Of a stretch of 64,000 bases of DNA, positions 1 to 9,142 are shown piece after piece. The stretch is from a bacterium (lineage in GTDB: Bacteria > Bdellovibrionota_C > UBA2361 > RFPC01). Each line of letters starts with the position of its first letter. The first letter of the stretch is position 1. The notes beneath the pieces were generated by a model. It had not been told where the DNA came from. It worked only from the letters and a program-made list of their open reading frames with translations, and did not search any database. Location: the NCBI GenBank assembly GCA_030431715.1, contig JAUIIO010000020.1, positions 1 to 64,000 on the forward strand, written 5' to 3'. Made by a program: the position numbers and the translations under genes.

Positions 1-17
1 CGCTCGGATTACACGAA

Positions 18-722
18 TTAATCTTCTTGTTGAAGAACATCTTCGACTGATTGAGGCCCCGTTGAGTAGGCTAGATGAGTGCGCTTGTGGAAAAAACGGT
101 CATAGTCTTTTTTCTCTACAAAAACTATTGCTTCCCCATCTTCATGTTCTTTCTCTTGTAGCGCTTCTCTGTGAGCACTAAGGAGAGCGTCGAGATCGTG
201 ATTGGGAAGAAGTTGACTGCGATCTTTTTCAAGTAAGTTGGCCACGACAGTTTTTTCAGGTGTTGTTATGATCCTACTTCCATCTCTCCAAGCTGAGACA
301 AACGCGATGTTAAGTGCTTGTAAATGAAAATTTTGCCTGTCAAAAAGTAAGGCTAGAAGGACGATCAGCAGCCGTGGTTGCATATAGAAAACTTCAGCAT
401 AGAGTTTCTGATCGGGATGAAAAAGGACATAGATAAAATTTCTCTTCAGATAAGCTTCTGTGCCGGGTACTGAATACCCGAAGAGCACAGAAAACCCTCG
501 ACTCTCCAATTCGCCTACATGTTTCCGCATTTTTCTGACAGTGATACCGCCGATTCCTTCGGGGTTCTGCTCTTTGAGCTCGGGGTTCTCTAGGGAATCA
601 TTAATGGTTACGGCCAGATTTGCCATAGCCATACTAAAGCCCATCAAGAGGAGAGGAATGCCAATAATAAGAAAGAGCGTCCAGAAAAGTACTGTAAAGA
701 TCATCTCACCTTGCATCGACAA
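18..722 (-). CDS. membrane-anchored protein of unknown function
   Basis: A 234-residue protein I do not recognise. Residues about 8-35 form one strongly hydrophobic N-terminal segment that should act as a membrane anchor. A second hydrophobic stretch, LLIVLLALLF near residue 118, may lie against the membrane or in the fold core. The C-terminal half is hydrophilic and charged (QEKEHEDGE), so the bulk probably faces the cytoplasm. An in-frame ATG seven codons in (MIFTVLF) is an alternative start. It lies 64 bases downstream of the folP stop on the same strand and could be co-transcribed with it, but nothing in the sequence links it to folate. Function unknown. Confidence 0.6.
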   Translation of the reverse strand: MSMQGEMIFTVLFWTLFLIIGIPLLLMGFSMAMANLAVTINDSLENPELKEQNPEGIGGITVRKMRKHVGELESRGFSVLFGYSVPGTEAYLKRNFIYVLFHPDQKLYAEVFYMQPRLLIVLLALLFDRQNFHLQALNIAFVSAWRDGSRIITTPEKTVVANLLEKDRSQLLPNHDLDALLSAHREALQEKEHEDGEAIVFVEKKDYDRFFHKRTHLAYSTGPQSVEDVLQQED

Positions 723-786
723 GAAGACCTTGTGTCTTAACAGGTAGTCGCCAAATTAGAATTAAAATTGAACTCGTGGCGACGGA

Positions 787-1623
787 TCATGCTGTTCCCG
801 TTACTTTTTTCCACTTTTTAAAAAAGGAATGTGCCATCGGTATGTTGTGAGTTCGAATGATATCGGCACCATTGGTGGCCGCGGCTACTGCTACGAGCTG
901 TGAAATCGGATCTCGTTCTGAGAGCTCTCCTCCGAGGAAGCCTTTTCTCGATACACCGATAAGGAGTGGGAAGTCGGGTAGTGATTCTTTGATTTGACCA
1001 AGTTTTGAAAGCACTTCCCATGAGTATTCTGCGTTAGAGCTAATGAAGGCTCCCATTCCCGGATCGATAATAATCTTGTCTTGAGCTATCCCGTGATCCA
1101 AGCAGAAATCAATTCGTTGCTTTAAGAAATCAGTTATCGTTTGAAGGCAGCTATCGTAATGGACGTGCCTTGAAGTGGCGTGAGGATGAGAGTCCTCTTC
1201 TTTTGAATACATTAAACAGATATATGACTCGTGCTCCTTTACGATGGAGACCATCTCTCTGTCATACCGTAGAGCAGAGACGTCGTTGATCATTTTTGCT
1301 CCGGCATTTAGGCATGCAGCCGCGGTTTTACTTCGAAAGGTATCTATCGAGAGAAAAGCTTTACTTGAGAGCTCTGTTACGATCGGCAGGATTCGCTCGC
1401 ATTCCGTATCGGAGTCTAGAGGCTTGGCTTCAGGTCTTGTTGACTCACCTCCTATATCGATAATATCTGCTGCCTTCAGAGAGAGTATTTCGTGAACGGC
1501 TGACAGAGCAGCGTTTTGGTCGAGATACTGCCCACCATCGCTAAAAGAGTCAGGAGTAACATTTAATATCGCCATCAGGCACGGTTTTTTGTCTAGAAAG
1601 TTGCTCAAAAGAGACATATTCAT
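787..1623 (-). CDS. folP: dihydropteroate synthase
   Basis: Condenses 6-hydroxymethyl-dihydropterin pyrophosphate with p-aminobenzoate to give dihydropteroate in folate synthesis (cytoplasm). The 278-residue length is normal for the family. Signatures are in order: MAILNVTPDSFSDGG at 17-31, IGGESTRP at 57-64, a DPGMG pterin-site motif, GVSRKGFLG near 225, and a C-terminal IIRTHN where most members have VRVHD. It faces away from the aminodeoxychorismate synthase/lyase fusion, with only 13 bases between the proposed start codons. The folate genes are therefore clustered but on two strands. A second in-frame ATG at 1617 is also possible. Confidence 0.95.
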   Translation of the reverse strand: MNMSLLSNFLDKKPCLMAILNVTPDSFSDGGQYLDQNAALSAVHEILSLKAADIIDIGGESTRPEAKPLDSDTECERILPIVTELSSKAFLSIDTFRSKTAAACLNAGAKMINDVSALRYDREMVSIVKEHESYICLMYSKEEDSHPHATSRHVHYDSCLQTITDFLKQRIDFCLDHGIAQDKIIIDPGMGAFISSNAEYSWEVLSKLGQIKESLPDFPLLIGVSRKGFLGGELSERDPISQLVAVAAATNGADIIRTHNIPMAHSFFKKWKKVTGTA

Positions 1624-1636
1624 TACCTTACATGAG

Positions 1637-3481
1637 ATGGAAACAGGGCAACCTCGCGCAATCCTTCAGTCCCATACAGATCAGCTAAATCTCTGGCATG
1701 AGTACACAGGTTACTGTGGCGAGGTATGCTGTACCGTACTTGAGAATATATCTCAGGCGCTAGATTCGGTACAAGAAAGAGTTGAAAATGAGCGTTGTTT
1801 CGCCGTTGGATTTGTTTCCTATGAAGCAGCTCCGGGGTTTGACCCTGCCTTTAAAACGAATGCTCTGACAGAGCATTTCCCGTACCTCTATTTTGCGTTC
1901 TTTAAAGACAGGAAGATTTTTAACTTCCCAGCTAGGGCAGAGGAGGTGGTGCCAAACCTTCCGTGGTCCGCTGACACAAGTGCTGCTGAGTACGAGAACG
2001 CTATCGCCGGGTTGCAAAGTCATATATCAGGCGGGGAAACTTATCAGGTTAATTATACCTATCGTTTAAATGCCTCTACTCAGATAGATCCCTATTCTCT
2101 CTTTAAAAAGTTAGTGGTAGCACAGCATTCACGTTATGGCGGGTTTCTTGATACCGAAAAATTCTCGCTCTGCTCAGCTTCTCCTGAACTTTTTTTCTCA
2201 TTAACGGGAGAAGATATTCATTGCATGCCAATGAAGGGCACCATTAAGCGTGGCGAGACACCGGCAAGTGATCAAGAAAATGCCAATGCCTTACTTTCTT
2301 CCGGTAAGGAACGTTCTGAAAATGTCATGATAGTTGATATGACCAGAAACGATCTCTCTCGCATCGCAGATCGCGGCCATGTGCAAACTACGGACCTCTG
2401 TCAGATCTCGCCTTTCGCGAATGTGTGGCAGATGACCAGTACGGTAAGAACAAAAACGTCGGCGAGTCTCTCTGAGATCTTTGGTGCTCTCTTCCCGGCA
2501 GCTTCAATTACCGGTGCTCCCAAAGTCAGGACCATGGAGATTATCTCAAAGTATGAGAAAAGCCCCCGTAAAACCTATTGTGGCGCGTTTGGGCTAGTAG
2601 CGCCGGAACGTGAGTGTCGTTTTAATGTGGCAATCCGGTCTGTGCTTTATGATAAGCGCACAAAGGAGCTTGAATTTGGAGTTGGGAGTGGCGTTACGTC
2701 AGAGTCTCGTGGGGTAAGTGAATATGCAGAATGTGAGAGTAAGGCTTCTATTCTATTTATAGAAGATGCAGGTAGCCCTGAATTTGGGCTTTTAGAAACG
2801 CTTCTCTGGACTAAGGGTGATGGGTTCTTTCTCTTAGATGAGCACATCTCTCGTATGAGAAGTTCAGCAAGTTTCTTTCAGATACCTTTTTCTGAAAATC
2901 TCTTTAGAAAAACACTGTCGGATGAAATTTCTCGTTGGCATAACAATGAGCATAGTGCTTCTTTAAAAGTGAGAATCGTTCTCAGTAGCTCGGGAGTGTT
3001 TTCTTCACAAAGTGAGGAGATCGCTCAGATGTCTGCTCTTACGGTTGATGAGCTCCTTGCTTTGGAAGATGATTGTGAACAAAAGATGATAGTGCCAGTA
3101 CTCCTTGCAGAGAGTCCTGTTTCTAAGGACAATATTTATCTCTACCATAAGACTATCAATCGCTCGCTTTACGATGCTTTTACAATTCCTGAGGGACTAC
3201 ATGATATTTTGCTTTGGAATGAGCAGGGAGAGTTAACAGAGAGTACTGTCTCAAATATACTTTTGCGTAAGGATGGAAAGCTCTTCACCCCAGCACTTTC
3301 TTCAGGGTTACTTTCGGGTACGTATCGTCAGTATCTGCTAGATCGTGGCAAGATTCAGGAAGAAGTTATTAAGCTTGATGAGCTAGAGCATTTTGAGGCG
3401 CTCTATCTTGTTAATTCCGTACGTGGGATAAGAGAGGTTAGGCTTTGTAAGGAGGCAGTGGGAGTCAGAGATGTCGCATAG
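1637..3481 (+). CDS. pabB: aminodeoxychorismate synthase component I fused to 4-amino-4-deoxychorismate lyase
   Basis: Bifunctional p-aminobenzoate enzyme of about 614 residues. The N-terminal part (roughly 1-375) is a chorismate-binding PabB domain with PMKGTIKRG, the ENVMIVDMTRND helix, the ASITGAPK loop and the terminal GVSEYAECESKA. The C-terminal part (roughly 385-614) is a class IV PLP lyase of PabC type with the Schiff-base lysine region YLYHKTINRS, the N-E-x-G-x-LTEST motif and a PALSSGLLSGTYR cofactor loop. PabB uses glutamine-derived ammonia from a PabA subunit that is not in the window. I chose the ATG at 1637 because the upstream in-frame codon at 1589 would place the start inside folP. 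The 3' end overlaps folK by 11 bases, which suggests translational coupling. Confidence 0.93.
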   Translation: METGQPRAILQSHTDQLNLWHEYTGYCGEVCCTVLENISQALDSVQERVENERCFAVGFVSYEAAPGFDPAFKTNALTEHFPYLYFAFFKDRKIFNFPARAEEVVPNLPWSADTSAAEYENAIAGLQSHISGGETYQVNYTYRLNASTQIDPYSLFKKLVVAQHSRYGGFLDTEKFSLCSASPELFFSLTGEDIHCMPMKGTIKRGETPASDQENANALLSSGKERSENVMIVDMTRNDLSRIADRGHVQTTDLCQISPFANVWQMTSTVRTKTSASLSEIFGALFPAASITGAPKVRTMEIISKYEKSPRKTYCGAFGLVAPERECRFNVAIRSVLYDKRTKELEFGVGSGVTSESRGVSEYAECESKASILFIEDAGSPEFGLLETLLWTKGDGFFLLDEHISRMRSSASFFQIPFSENLFRKTLSDEISRWHNNEHSASLKVRIVLSSSGVFSSQSEEIAQMSALTVDELLALEDDCEQKMIVPVLLAESPVSKDNIYLYHKTINRSLYDAFTIPEGLHDILLWNEQGELTESTVSNILLRKDGKLFTPALSSGLLSGTYRQYLLDRGKIQEEVIKLDELEHFEALYLVNSVRGIREVRLCKEAVGVRDVA

Positions 3482-3959
3482 TGTTTATATTGCTTACGGA
3501 ACAAACCTCGGTGATAGGGAAGAGAATATACGGCTTGCAATAGAGCGTATTGATGAGAGAGTGGGAAGAGTTCAGCAAAAATCTTCGATTGTTGAAAGTG
3601 AGCCGCTGGTCATTCCTGATAATCCAGATTTTACACAGCCAGCTTTTTTAAATGGGGTGCTCTCTGTAAGTACTGACCTTACTCCAGTTGAGGTGCTCGA
3701 TACTTTGCTGAACATTGAAAAGGAGCTCGGGCGAATACGGAATGAAGATACCGTTCACTGGGGACCTCGCACTATTGATCTTGATATTATCGCCTATGAC
3801 GACAGCATCATAAATACAGATAGGCTGACGGTGCCTCATCCTGAGATGCAGAACCGTAGCTTTGTTGTTTGTCCCCTAGCCGAAATTGCACCTGATTGGC
3901 ATCATCCAGTCACCTCGAAAAGCATTCGACAGTTGGTAGATGAGCTTAAGACAGCCTAA
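3471..3959 (+). CDS. folK: 2-amino-4-hydroxy-6-hydroxymethyldihydropteridine pyrophosphokinase (HPPK)
   Basis: Transfers pyrophosphate from ATP to 6-hydroxymethyl-dihydropterin, making the FolP substrate. The 162-residue length is standard. It opens with YIAYGTNLGDREENI and has the signature GPRTIDLDIIAYDD near 100-113, whose aspartates bind magnesium. The VPHPEMQNRSFVVCPLAEI stretch follows. The start lies inside the last codons of the PabB/PabC fusion (11-base overlap), so PABA and pterin supply are probably co-expressed. Confidence 0.95.
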   Translation: MSHSVYIAYGTNLGDREENIRLAIERIDERVGRVQQKSSIVESEPLVIPDNPDFTQPAFLNGVLSVSTDLTPVEVLDTLLNIEKELGRIRNEDTVHWGPRTIDLDIIAYDDSIINTDRLTVPHPEMQNRSFVVCPLAEIAPDWHHPVTSKSIRQLVDELKTA

Positions 3960-4020
3960 AGTCAGCCACATTCGCGCTCTTTTACTTGTGCCTCGACCTC
4001 TATGGCCTTAATCTCTCTTT

Positions 4021-4338
4021 ATGAACCAGAGACAGCCACTATCTCAGGGGCAGGTGCTTGAGCTCCTAGAAGAGCTTCCCGGATGGTCTCTCTCAGAAGA
4101 GAGCGGTAAACCAGTATGTTTATCAGCTGAATATGTTTTTAAAGATTTTAAGCAGGCTTTTACCTTTATGACTGCCGTTGCTTTTCTTTCTGAGCAGATG
4201 AATCACCACCCTGAGTGGGAAAATAGCTTTAAGAAGGTAAAAATCCATATTTCGACCCACGATGTTGGGGGTGTCACGGCACTTGATCTCGAGTGGGCTC
4301 GAAGTACACACGAAATCTATGAGAAATTGAGTTCATAG
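4021..4338 (+). CDS. phhB: 4a-hydroxytetrahydrobiopterin (pterin-4-alpha-carbinolamine) dehydratase
   Basis: A 105-residue protein of the PCD/DCoH family. The signature NHHPEW near 61-66 and the STHDVGGVTALD strand-helix near 78-89 carry the catalytic histidines. Family members dehydrate 4a-hydroxy-tetrahydropterin to recycle pterin cofactors. No phenylalanine hydroxylase is visible here. Its position 61 bases after folK suggests a role tied to pterin metabolism, but the physiological substrate is not shown by the sequence. Confidence 0.9.
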   Translation: MNQRQPLSQGQVLELLEELPGWSLSEESGKPVCLSAEYVFKDFKQAFTFMTAVAFLSEQMNHHPEWENSFKKVKIHISTHDVGGVTALDLEWARSTHEIYEKLSS

Positions 4339-4413
4339 CAAGCGTTGCATTTACGTTTTAGCCTTCCAGTGATAGTCTTCAGTTCGATGTTAATCTTAGC
4401 CAAGTAGAGAAAT

Positions 4414-7170
4414 ATGCTGAATTTAATAGCTCGTAAAATCTTTGGGACAAGCAACGATCGCTACGTGCGAAGTCTCGAACCGTTTGTTCGTGAAGTGAAC
4501 AGTCTTGAGTCAAAGATTCAGCCTCTTACCGACGAGCAGCTAAGAGCTAAGACCATAGAGTTTCGTGAGAAGTTAGAAAATGGAGCTTCTTTAGAAGATA
4601 TTAAAGCCGAGAGTTTTGCTGTTGTCAGAGAAGCCGCTATCCGTACGCTCGGTATGCGTCATTTTGATGTGCAGGTCGTTGGCGGTAATGTGCTCCACGA
4701 AGGAAAGATCGCTGAGATGAAAACCGGTGAGGGGAAAACGCTTGTGGCAACCCTTGCCGCCTATCTTAATGCTCTTACTGGTAAGGGAGTCCATATCGTT
4801 ACGGTAAACGACTATCTTGCCCGACGTGATGCAGAGTGGATGGGGCAAGTTTACCGCTTTCTCGGACTAACTGTTGGCGTAGTCTATAGTGGCATGCCGG
4901 AGGCTGAAAAACGCGAAGCGTATGCAGCCGATATTACGTACGGCCAGAACAACGAATTTGGTTTTGATTATCTTCGGGACAACATGAAATTTAGTGCCAG
5001 CGAGATGGTACAGCGCGGTCATCACTACGCAATTGTGGATGAGGTAGACTCTATCCTTATCGATGAGGCGCGGACCCCTCTTATTATTTCAGGGCCCGCC
5101 GAAGACGCTACTGATAAGTACTATACGGTAAACAAAATTATTCCTTCTCTAAAAGAGACAGAACACTATGAGATTGAGCTACGTACCAAGCAGCCAACTT
5201 TAACTGAGGAAGGTGTAGCAAAAGCCGAAGAGCTGCTGGGGATAGAGAACCTCTATGACCCGAATAACATTGAAATGCTACACCACGTAAATCAGGCGCT
5301 CCGTGCTCATACAGTCTTTGAAAAGGATGTTGATTATGTCGTTCGTGAAGGTCAGCTCGTTATCGTTGATGAGTTTACCGGAAGACTCATGCCAGGAAGA
5401 CGGTGGTCAAACGGGCAGCATCAAGCGCTTGAAGCGAAAGAAGGTCTCCAGATAGCACGCGAGAATCAAACACTGGCCTCTGTTACATTCCAGAATTATT
5501 TTAGGATGTATGACAAGCTTTCAGGCATGACAGGTACCGCAGATACTGAAGCAGCTGAGTTTCAGGAGATCTATGAGCTGGGCGTAGTTGTCATTCCTAC
5601 CAATAGGCCCCTTGCAAGAGACGATCAGTCTGACGTCGTTTACCGCACTCGCCGTGAGAAGTACGAGGCCGCAGCCGATGATATCGAAGAGATAAATGAA
5701 ACAGGTCAGCCGATTCTTGTCGGTACGATCAGTATCGAGCAGAGTGAGCATCTCTCAGATCTCTTAAAGAAGCGCGGAGTAAAGCATAACGTTCTAAACG
5801 CCAAACACCACGAGCGAGAAGCCGACATTGTTGCTCAGGCCGGACGTCTTGGAGCCGTTACGATCGCTACGAACATGGCTGGTCGTGGTACGGACATTAT
5901 GTTGGGAGGAAATCCTGAAGCGCTTGCAGTCGAAGAGGTTGGTGAGAAAAATCCTGAAAACGAAGCGTATGTCGAGGCCCTTAAGAAATATCAAGCTCAG
6001 TGCGAGCAGGAAAAGAAAGAGGTAATCGAAGCTGGTGGTCTCTTTATTATGGGTACTGAACGCCACGAGTCGCGAAGAATTGATAATCAGCTAAGAGGAC
6101 GTGCTGGTCGTCAGGGAGATCCGGGAGTGAGTCGTTTTTATATCTCACTTGAAGACGATCTTATGGCGAGGTTTGGCGGTGAGCGGATGCAAGCCATGAT
6201 GCAGCGTATGGGCTGGGAAGAGGGCGTTGCCCTTGATGGCCGTATTATTAGTCGAACGATTGAGAATGCTCAGCGAAGAGTGGAAGGGTACCACTTTGAA
6301 GGAAGAAAGCACGTAACTGAGTACGATGACGTTATGAATAAGCAGCGTCAGGTTATTTACAATTTGCGCGCTAAAATTCTACACGGTGGGTTAACAGAGG
6401 ATGCACTTTCAAAAGAGAGCGAAGAGGCTTCAATTCGTGATGAGGTATATGAAGCAATTGATGATCTCGTAGAAGAAGCTGTGCTTGGTGTCTGCCGTGA
6501 AGATCTTAAGGCAATTGACTGGGATCTTAATGCTCTTAAGGAGAAGTTTCAGTTTCTCTTTAACGAAGAACTTCAGTTGCCTGAAGATTTAGAGCTTGAA
6601 CAGCAAAAGCTCTTTGATCTTATGCGCGAGAAGGCCAAGAAGCTCTATGACGAAAGAGCCGCCCTTAATGACTCTAAGCTTCAAGAATTAGAGAGGCTCC
6701 CGTTTGATGTCCATATCTCACCTGATGAGAGTAAGCCTTTGGCGTTCTCTACCATTGAGCAGGACACCTTTTTAGAAACTCTTGATCACTTTTGGAATAT
6801 GCATCTCCAGGAGATGGATCACCTGCGAGAAGGTATTGGGCTACGTGGATACGGGCAGAAGAATCCAAAGCACGAATACCAACGTGAAGGCTTTATGCTC
6901 TTCCAGCAGCTCCTTATGACTATCAAGCAAGCCGTAGTAAGAAAACTTTTCTACTACGAAACCGCTAAGCCTGAAGAGATTATGGAACACCTGAAAGCTG
7001 AGGAAGAGAGAAGGCGGGCGCTTGAAGCGCAAATGCAGCTCGTTCATGAGGATGCTGACGGTGAAGAGGGGGGAGATTCAAAGGAGAGCTCTGAACCTCG
7101 CGATCCGGATGCCGAGCGAGCCAAAAAAGACGCGCAACGAAGAGCGCGAAGGAAGAAGAAGCGGGCTTAG
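4414..7170 (+). CDS. secA: preprotein translocase ATPase SecA
   Basis: Motor ATPase that drives unfolded preproteins through SecYEG. At 918 residues it has NBD1 with Walker A MKTGEGKT (K108) and the DEVDSILIDEARTPL Walker B region at 209-222. The preprotein cross-linking domain follows, then NBD2 with TNMAGRGTDI and GTERHESRRIDNQLRGRAGRQGD split by quotes only for length: GTERHESRRIDNQL and RGRAGRQGDPG. The helical scaffold and wing domains come next. The C-terminus is a charged tail ending in RRARRKKKRA and lacks the Cys-rich zinc-binding module used for SecB binding in many proteobacteria. The GNAT gene begins 3 bases after the stop, so the two are probably co-transcribed. Confidence 0.97.
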   Translation: MLNLIARKIFGTSNDRYVRSLEPFVREVNSLESKIQPLTDEQLRAKTIEFREKLENGASLEDIKAESFAVVREAAIRTLGMRHFDVQVVGGNVLHEGKIAEMKTGEGKTLVATLAAYLNALTGKGVHIVTVNDYLARRDAEWMGQVYRFLGLTVGVVYSGMPEAEKREAYAADITYGQNNEFGFDYLRDNMKFSASEMVQRGHHYAIVDEVDSILIDEARTPLIISGPAEDATDKYYTVNKIIPSLKETEHYEIELRTKQPTLTEEGVAKAEELLGIENLYDPNNIEMLHHVNQALRAHTVFEKDVDYVVREGQLVIVDEFTGRLMPGRRWSNGQHQALEAKEGLQIARENQTLASVTFQNYFRMYDKLSGMTGTADTEAAEFQEIYELGVVVIPTNRPLARDDQSDVVYRTRREKYEAAADDIEEINETGQPILVGTISIEQSEHLSDLLKKRGVKHNVLNAKHHEREADIVAQAGRLGAVTIATNMAGRGTDIMLGGNPEALAVEEVGEKNPENEAYVEALKKYQAQCEQEKKEVIEAGGLFIMGTERHESRRIDNQLRGRAGRQGDPGVSRFYISLEDDLMARFGGERMQAMMQRMGWEEGVALDGRIISRTIENAQRRVEGYHFEGRKHVTEYDDVMNKQRQVIYNLRAKILHGGLTEDALSKESEEASIRDEVYEAIDDLVEEAVLGVCREDLKAIDWDLNALKEKFQFLFNEELQLPEDLELEQQKLFDLMREKAKKLYDERAALNDSKLQELERLPFDVHISPDESKPLAFSTIEQDTFLETLDHFWNMHLQEMDHLREGIGLRGYGQKNPKHEYQREGFMLFQQLLMTIKQAVVRKLFYYETAKPEEIMEHLKAEEERRRALEAQMQLVHEDADGEEGGDSKESSEPRDPDAERAKKDAQRRARRKKKRA

Positions 7171-7172
7171 AG

Positions 7173-7637
7173 ATGGTCCTTGAATCTGTTTCCATTCGAA
7201 AAGCAAAAACCGAAGACATGGAGACTTTAGCCTCCTTTAATGAGGCGATGGCGCTTGAGACTGAAGATCTCCATTTAAATCCTGAGACTGTTAGAGCAGG
7301 AGTAAGAGGATTGCTTAATGATCCTACAAAGGGATTTTATCTTGTAGCGACTCTTAAAGAACAAGTCGTAGCATCACTTATGGTGACCTATGAGTGGAGC
7401 GACTGGCGTGATGGCACGATCTGGTGGATTCAGAGTGTCTATGTAGCACCAGATAGCCGGCGGCAGGGAATATACCGCTCGCTTTACAATAAGGTAAAGG
7501 ACCTAGCTGAAAGTGATACGAGTGTTTGCGGGTTTAGGTTATATGTAGAGAAAGACAATAAGAGAGCGCAGGATACCTATGCCTCACTCGGAATGTCTGA
7601 AACACATTATAAAATATTTGAAGAGATGTGCCCTTAG
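7173..7637 (+). CDS. GNAT-family N-acetyltransferase
   Basis: A 154-residue single-domain GNAT protein. It begins with the usual beta-1 pattern SVSIRKAKTEDMETLASF. Motif A, the acetyl-CoA pyrophosphate loop, is seen as QSVYVAPDSRRQGIYRSLYN (Q/RxxGxG/A type, here RRQGIY). The motif B region ends in DNKRAQDTYASLGM. The acceptor substrate cannot be read from sequence. It starts 3 bases after the secA stop and 27 bases before mpl, so it probably belongs to the secA transcript. Confidence 0.85.
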   Translation: MVLESVSIRKAKTEDMETLASFNEAMALETEDLHLNPETVRAGVRGLLNDPTKGFYLVATLKEQVVASLMVTYEWSDWRDGTIWWIQSVYVAPDSRRQGIYRSLYNKVKDLAESDTSVCGFRLYVEKDNKRAQDTYASLGMSETHYKIFEEMCP

Positions 7638-7664
7638 AAGTTTAAAGACTCTCACAAAAGCTCT

Positions 7665-9134
7665 ATGCCAAAAGATTATTTTTCCATTGAAGACATGACC
7701 CCACTATCAAAAGTTCCAATTGGTGGTAGGATCCACTTTATTGGAGTATGTGGAGTGGCAATGGGACAGCTAGCGGTATCGCTTGCTGATAAGGGCTATC
7801 AGGTTTCAGGGAGTGATAAAGAGTTCTACGAGCCTATGGGAAGCTTTTTAAAGAATTCTTCTGTTACTTTACTTAAAGGATATGGTGCTGAGAATCTTTC
7901 AGCACCAGTCGACCTAGTAGTTATTGGAAATGCCATTAGCTACGGTCATCCTGAGGTCGATGTCATAGAGCAAAAAAGATTACCTTATACCTGTTTCCCA
8001 AGACTCTTACGAGAGACCGTCATTTCTGATGAGTGCTCAATTGTGCTGTGTGGTACTCACGGCAAATCCACAACGACAGCTATGGTAACTTCGATCTTAA
8101 AAAGAGCGCAAAAGGATCCCTCTTACTTTATTGGCGCAGTATCTGAGGAGCTCGGTGTGAGTCTTTATGCCGGCTCATCTAAGGTGAGTGTTGTTGAAGG
8201 TGATGAGTATGATGATGTCTTTTTTTCAAAGAGATCAAAGTTTATGCACTATGATCCAACAATATGTGTCATAAATGCAGTCGAATTTGATCACGCTGAT
8301 CTTTATGAGGATATCTCCTACATCGATGCGACATTTACCAAGCTTGTTACCTCTCTGCCTGAGGGGGCAGTAGCTATCTGTAGTGCGGATGATCCTCATG
8401 TACTTGAGCTGCTTGAAGACTGGAAAAAGAGCGCAAAGTGTAGATTTATTACGTTTGGTGAAAATGAAAACGCAGATTTTCAGATACAAGGAAGGAAGCA
8501 AAGTGGGCTCTCTCAGCAGTTTGATTTTGTCTCAGAAAAACACGGAAAACAGAGAGTGCAGCTACCAGTAGCCGGACTCTACAATGCTCGAAATGCTCTG
8601 GCAGCAATAATCTGTTGTCTTGAGTATGGCTTGTCTCTAGAGGAGGCTGTCTCTGGAATTTCTGGCTTTGGGCAGGTGAGAAGGCGTCAGGAGATCCGTT
8701 ACAATGATCACGGTACTGTTCTTATTGAGGATTTCGCGCATCATCCAACCGCAGTAGCTCTTACAATTGAGCTTATCCGAGATGCCTATCCTGAAAAGAA
8801 GCTCTGGGCCGTTTTTGAACCTCGCAGTAACACGAGTCGCAGAAAGGTCTTTCAGCATGAATATATTAGAGGATTTCAAATTGCCGATAGGGCTGTTCTC
8901 TGTGATGTAACAGCCAGAGCGGTTGATGAAGGGCAGGAGCTCATAGATATTAACACCCTAGCGAATGAGATTAGTGAGACTGGCACTGATTGTATTGCTC
9001 TAGCAGATGCAGAACGCATAGCTGCCCACTTGTTACAAGAGGTAGGAACAAACGACGTGGTAGTTGTTATGTCTAATGGATCATTTGGCGGCCTTGTTGC
9101 AAAGCTTGAAGATGGATTTAAGAAGAGAACGTAG
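7665..9134 (+). CDS. mpl: UDP-N-acetylmuramate:L-alanyl-gamma-D-glutamyl-meso-diaminopimelate ligase
   Basis: Murein-recycling ligase that joins recovered L-Ala-D-Glu-mDAP tripeptide to UDP-MurNAc. At 489 residues it shows the Mur ligase layout: an N-terminal Rossmann UDP-binding domain (IHFIGVCGVAMG near 23-34), the ATP P-loop GTHGKSTTTAM, the EGDEYDDVFF and INAVEFDHADLY strands, and the C-terminal domain with IEDFAHHPTAV. The later motif FEPRSNTSRR is characteristic of Mpl rather than MurC. hemW follows after 8 bases. Mpl implies that the cell takes up muropeptides, as Gram-negative bacteria do. Confidence 0.93.
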   Translation: MPKDYFSIEDMTPLSKVPIGGRIHFIGVCGVAMGQLAVSLADKGYQVSGSDKEFYEPMGSFLKNSSVTLLKGYGAENLSAPVDLVVIGNAISYGHPEVDVIEQKRLPYTCFPRLLRETVISDECSIVLCGTHGKSTTTAMVTSILKRAQKDPSYFIGAVSEELGVSLYAGSSKVSVVEGDEYDDVFFSKRSKFMHYDPTICVINAVEFDHADLYEDISYIDATFTKLVTSLPEGAVAICSADDPHVLELLEDWKKSAKCRFITFGENENADFQIQGRKQSGLSQQFDFVSEKHGKQRVQLPVAGLYNARNALAAIICCLEYGLSLEEAVSGISGFGQVRRRQEIRYNDHGTVLIEDFAHHPTAVALTIELIRDAYPEKKLWAVFEPRSNTSRRKVFQHEYIRGFQIADRAVLCDVTARAVDEGQELIDINTLANEISETGTDCIALADAERIAAHLLQEVGTNDVVVVMSNGSFGGLVAKLEDGFKKRT

Positions 9135-9142
9135 CTAGTGTC

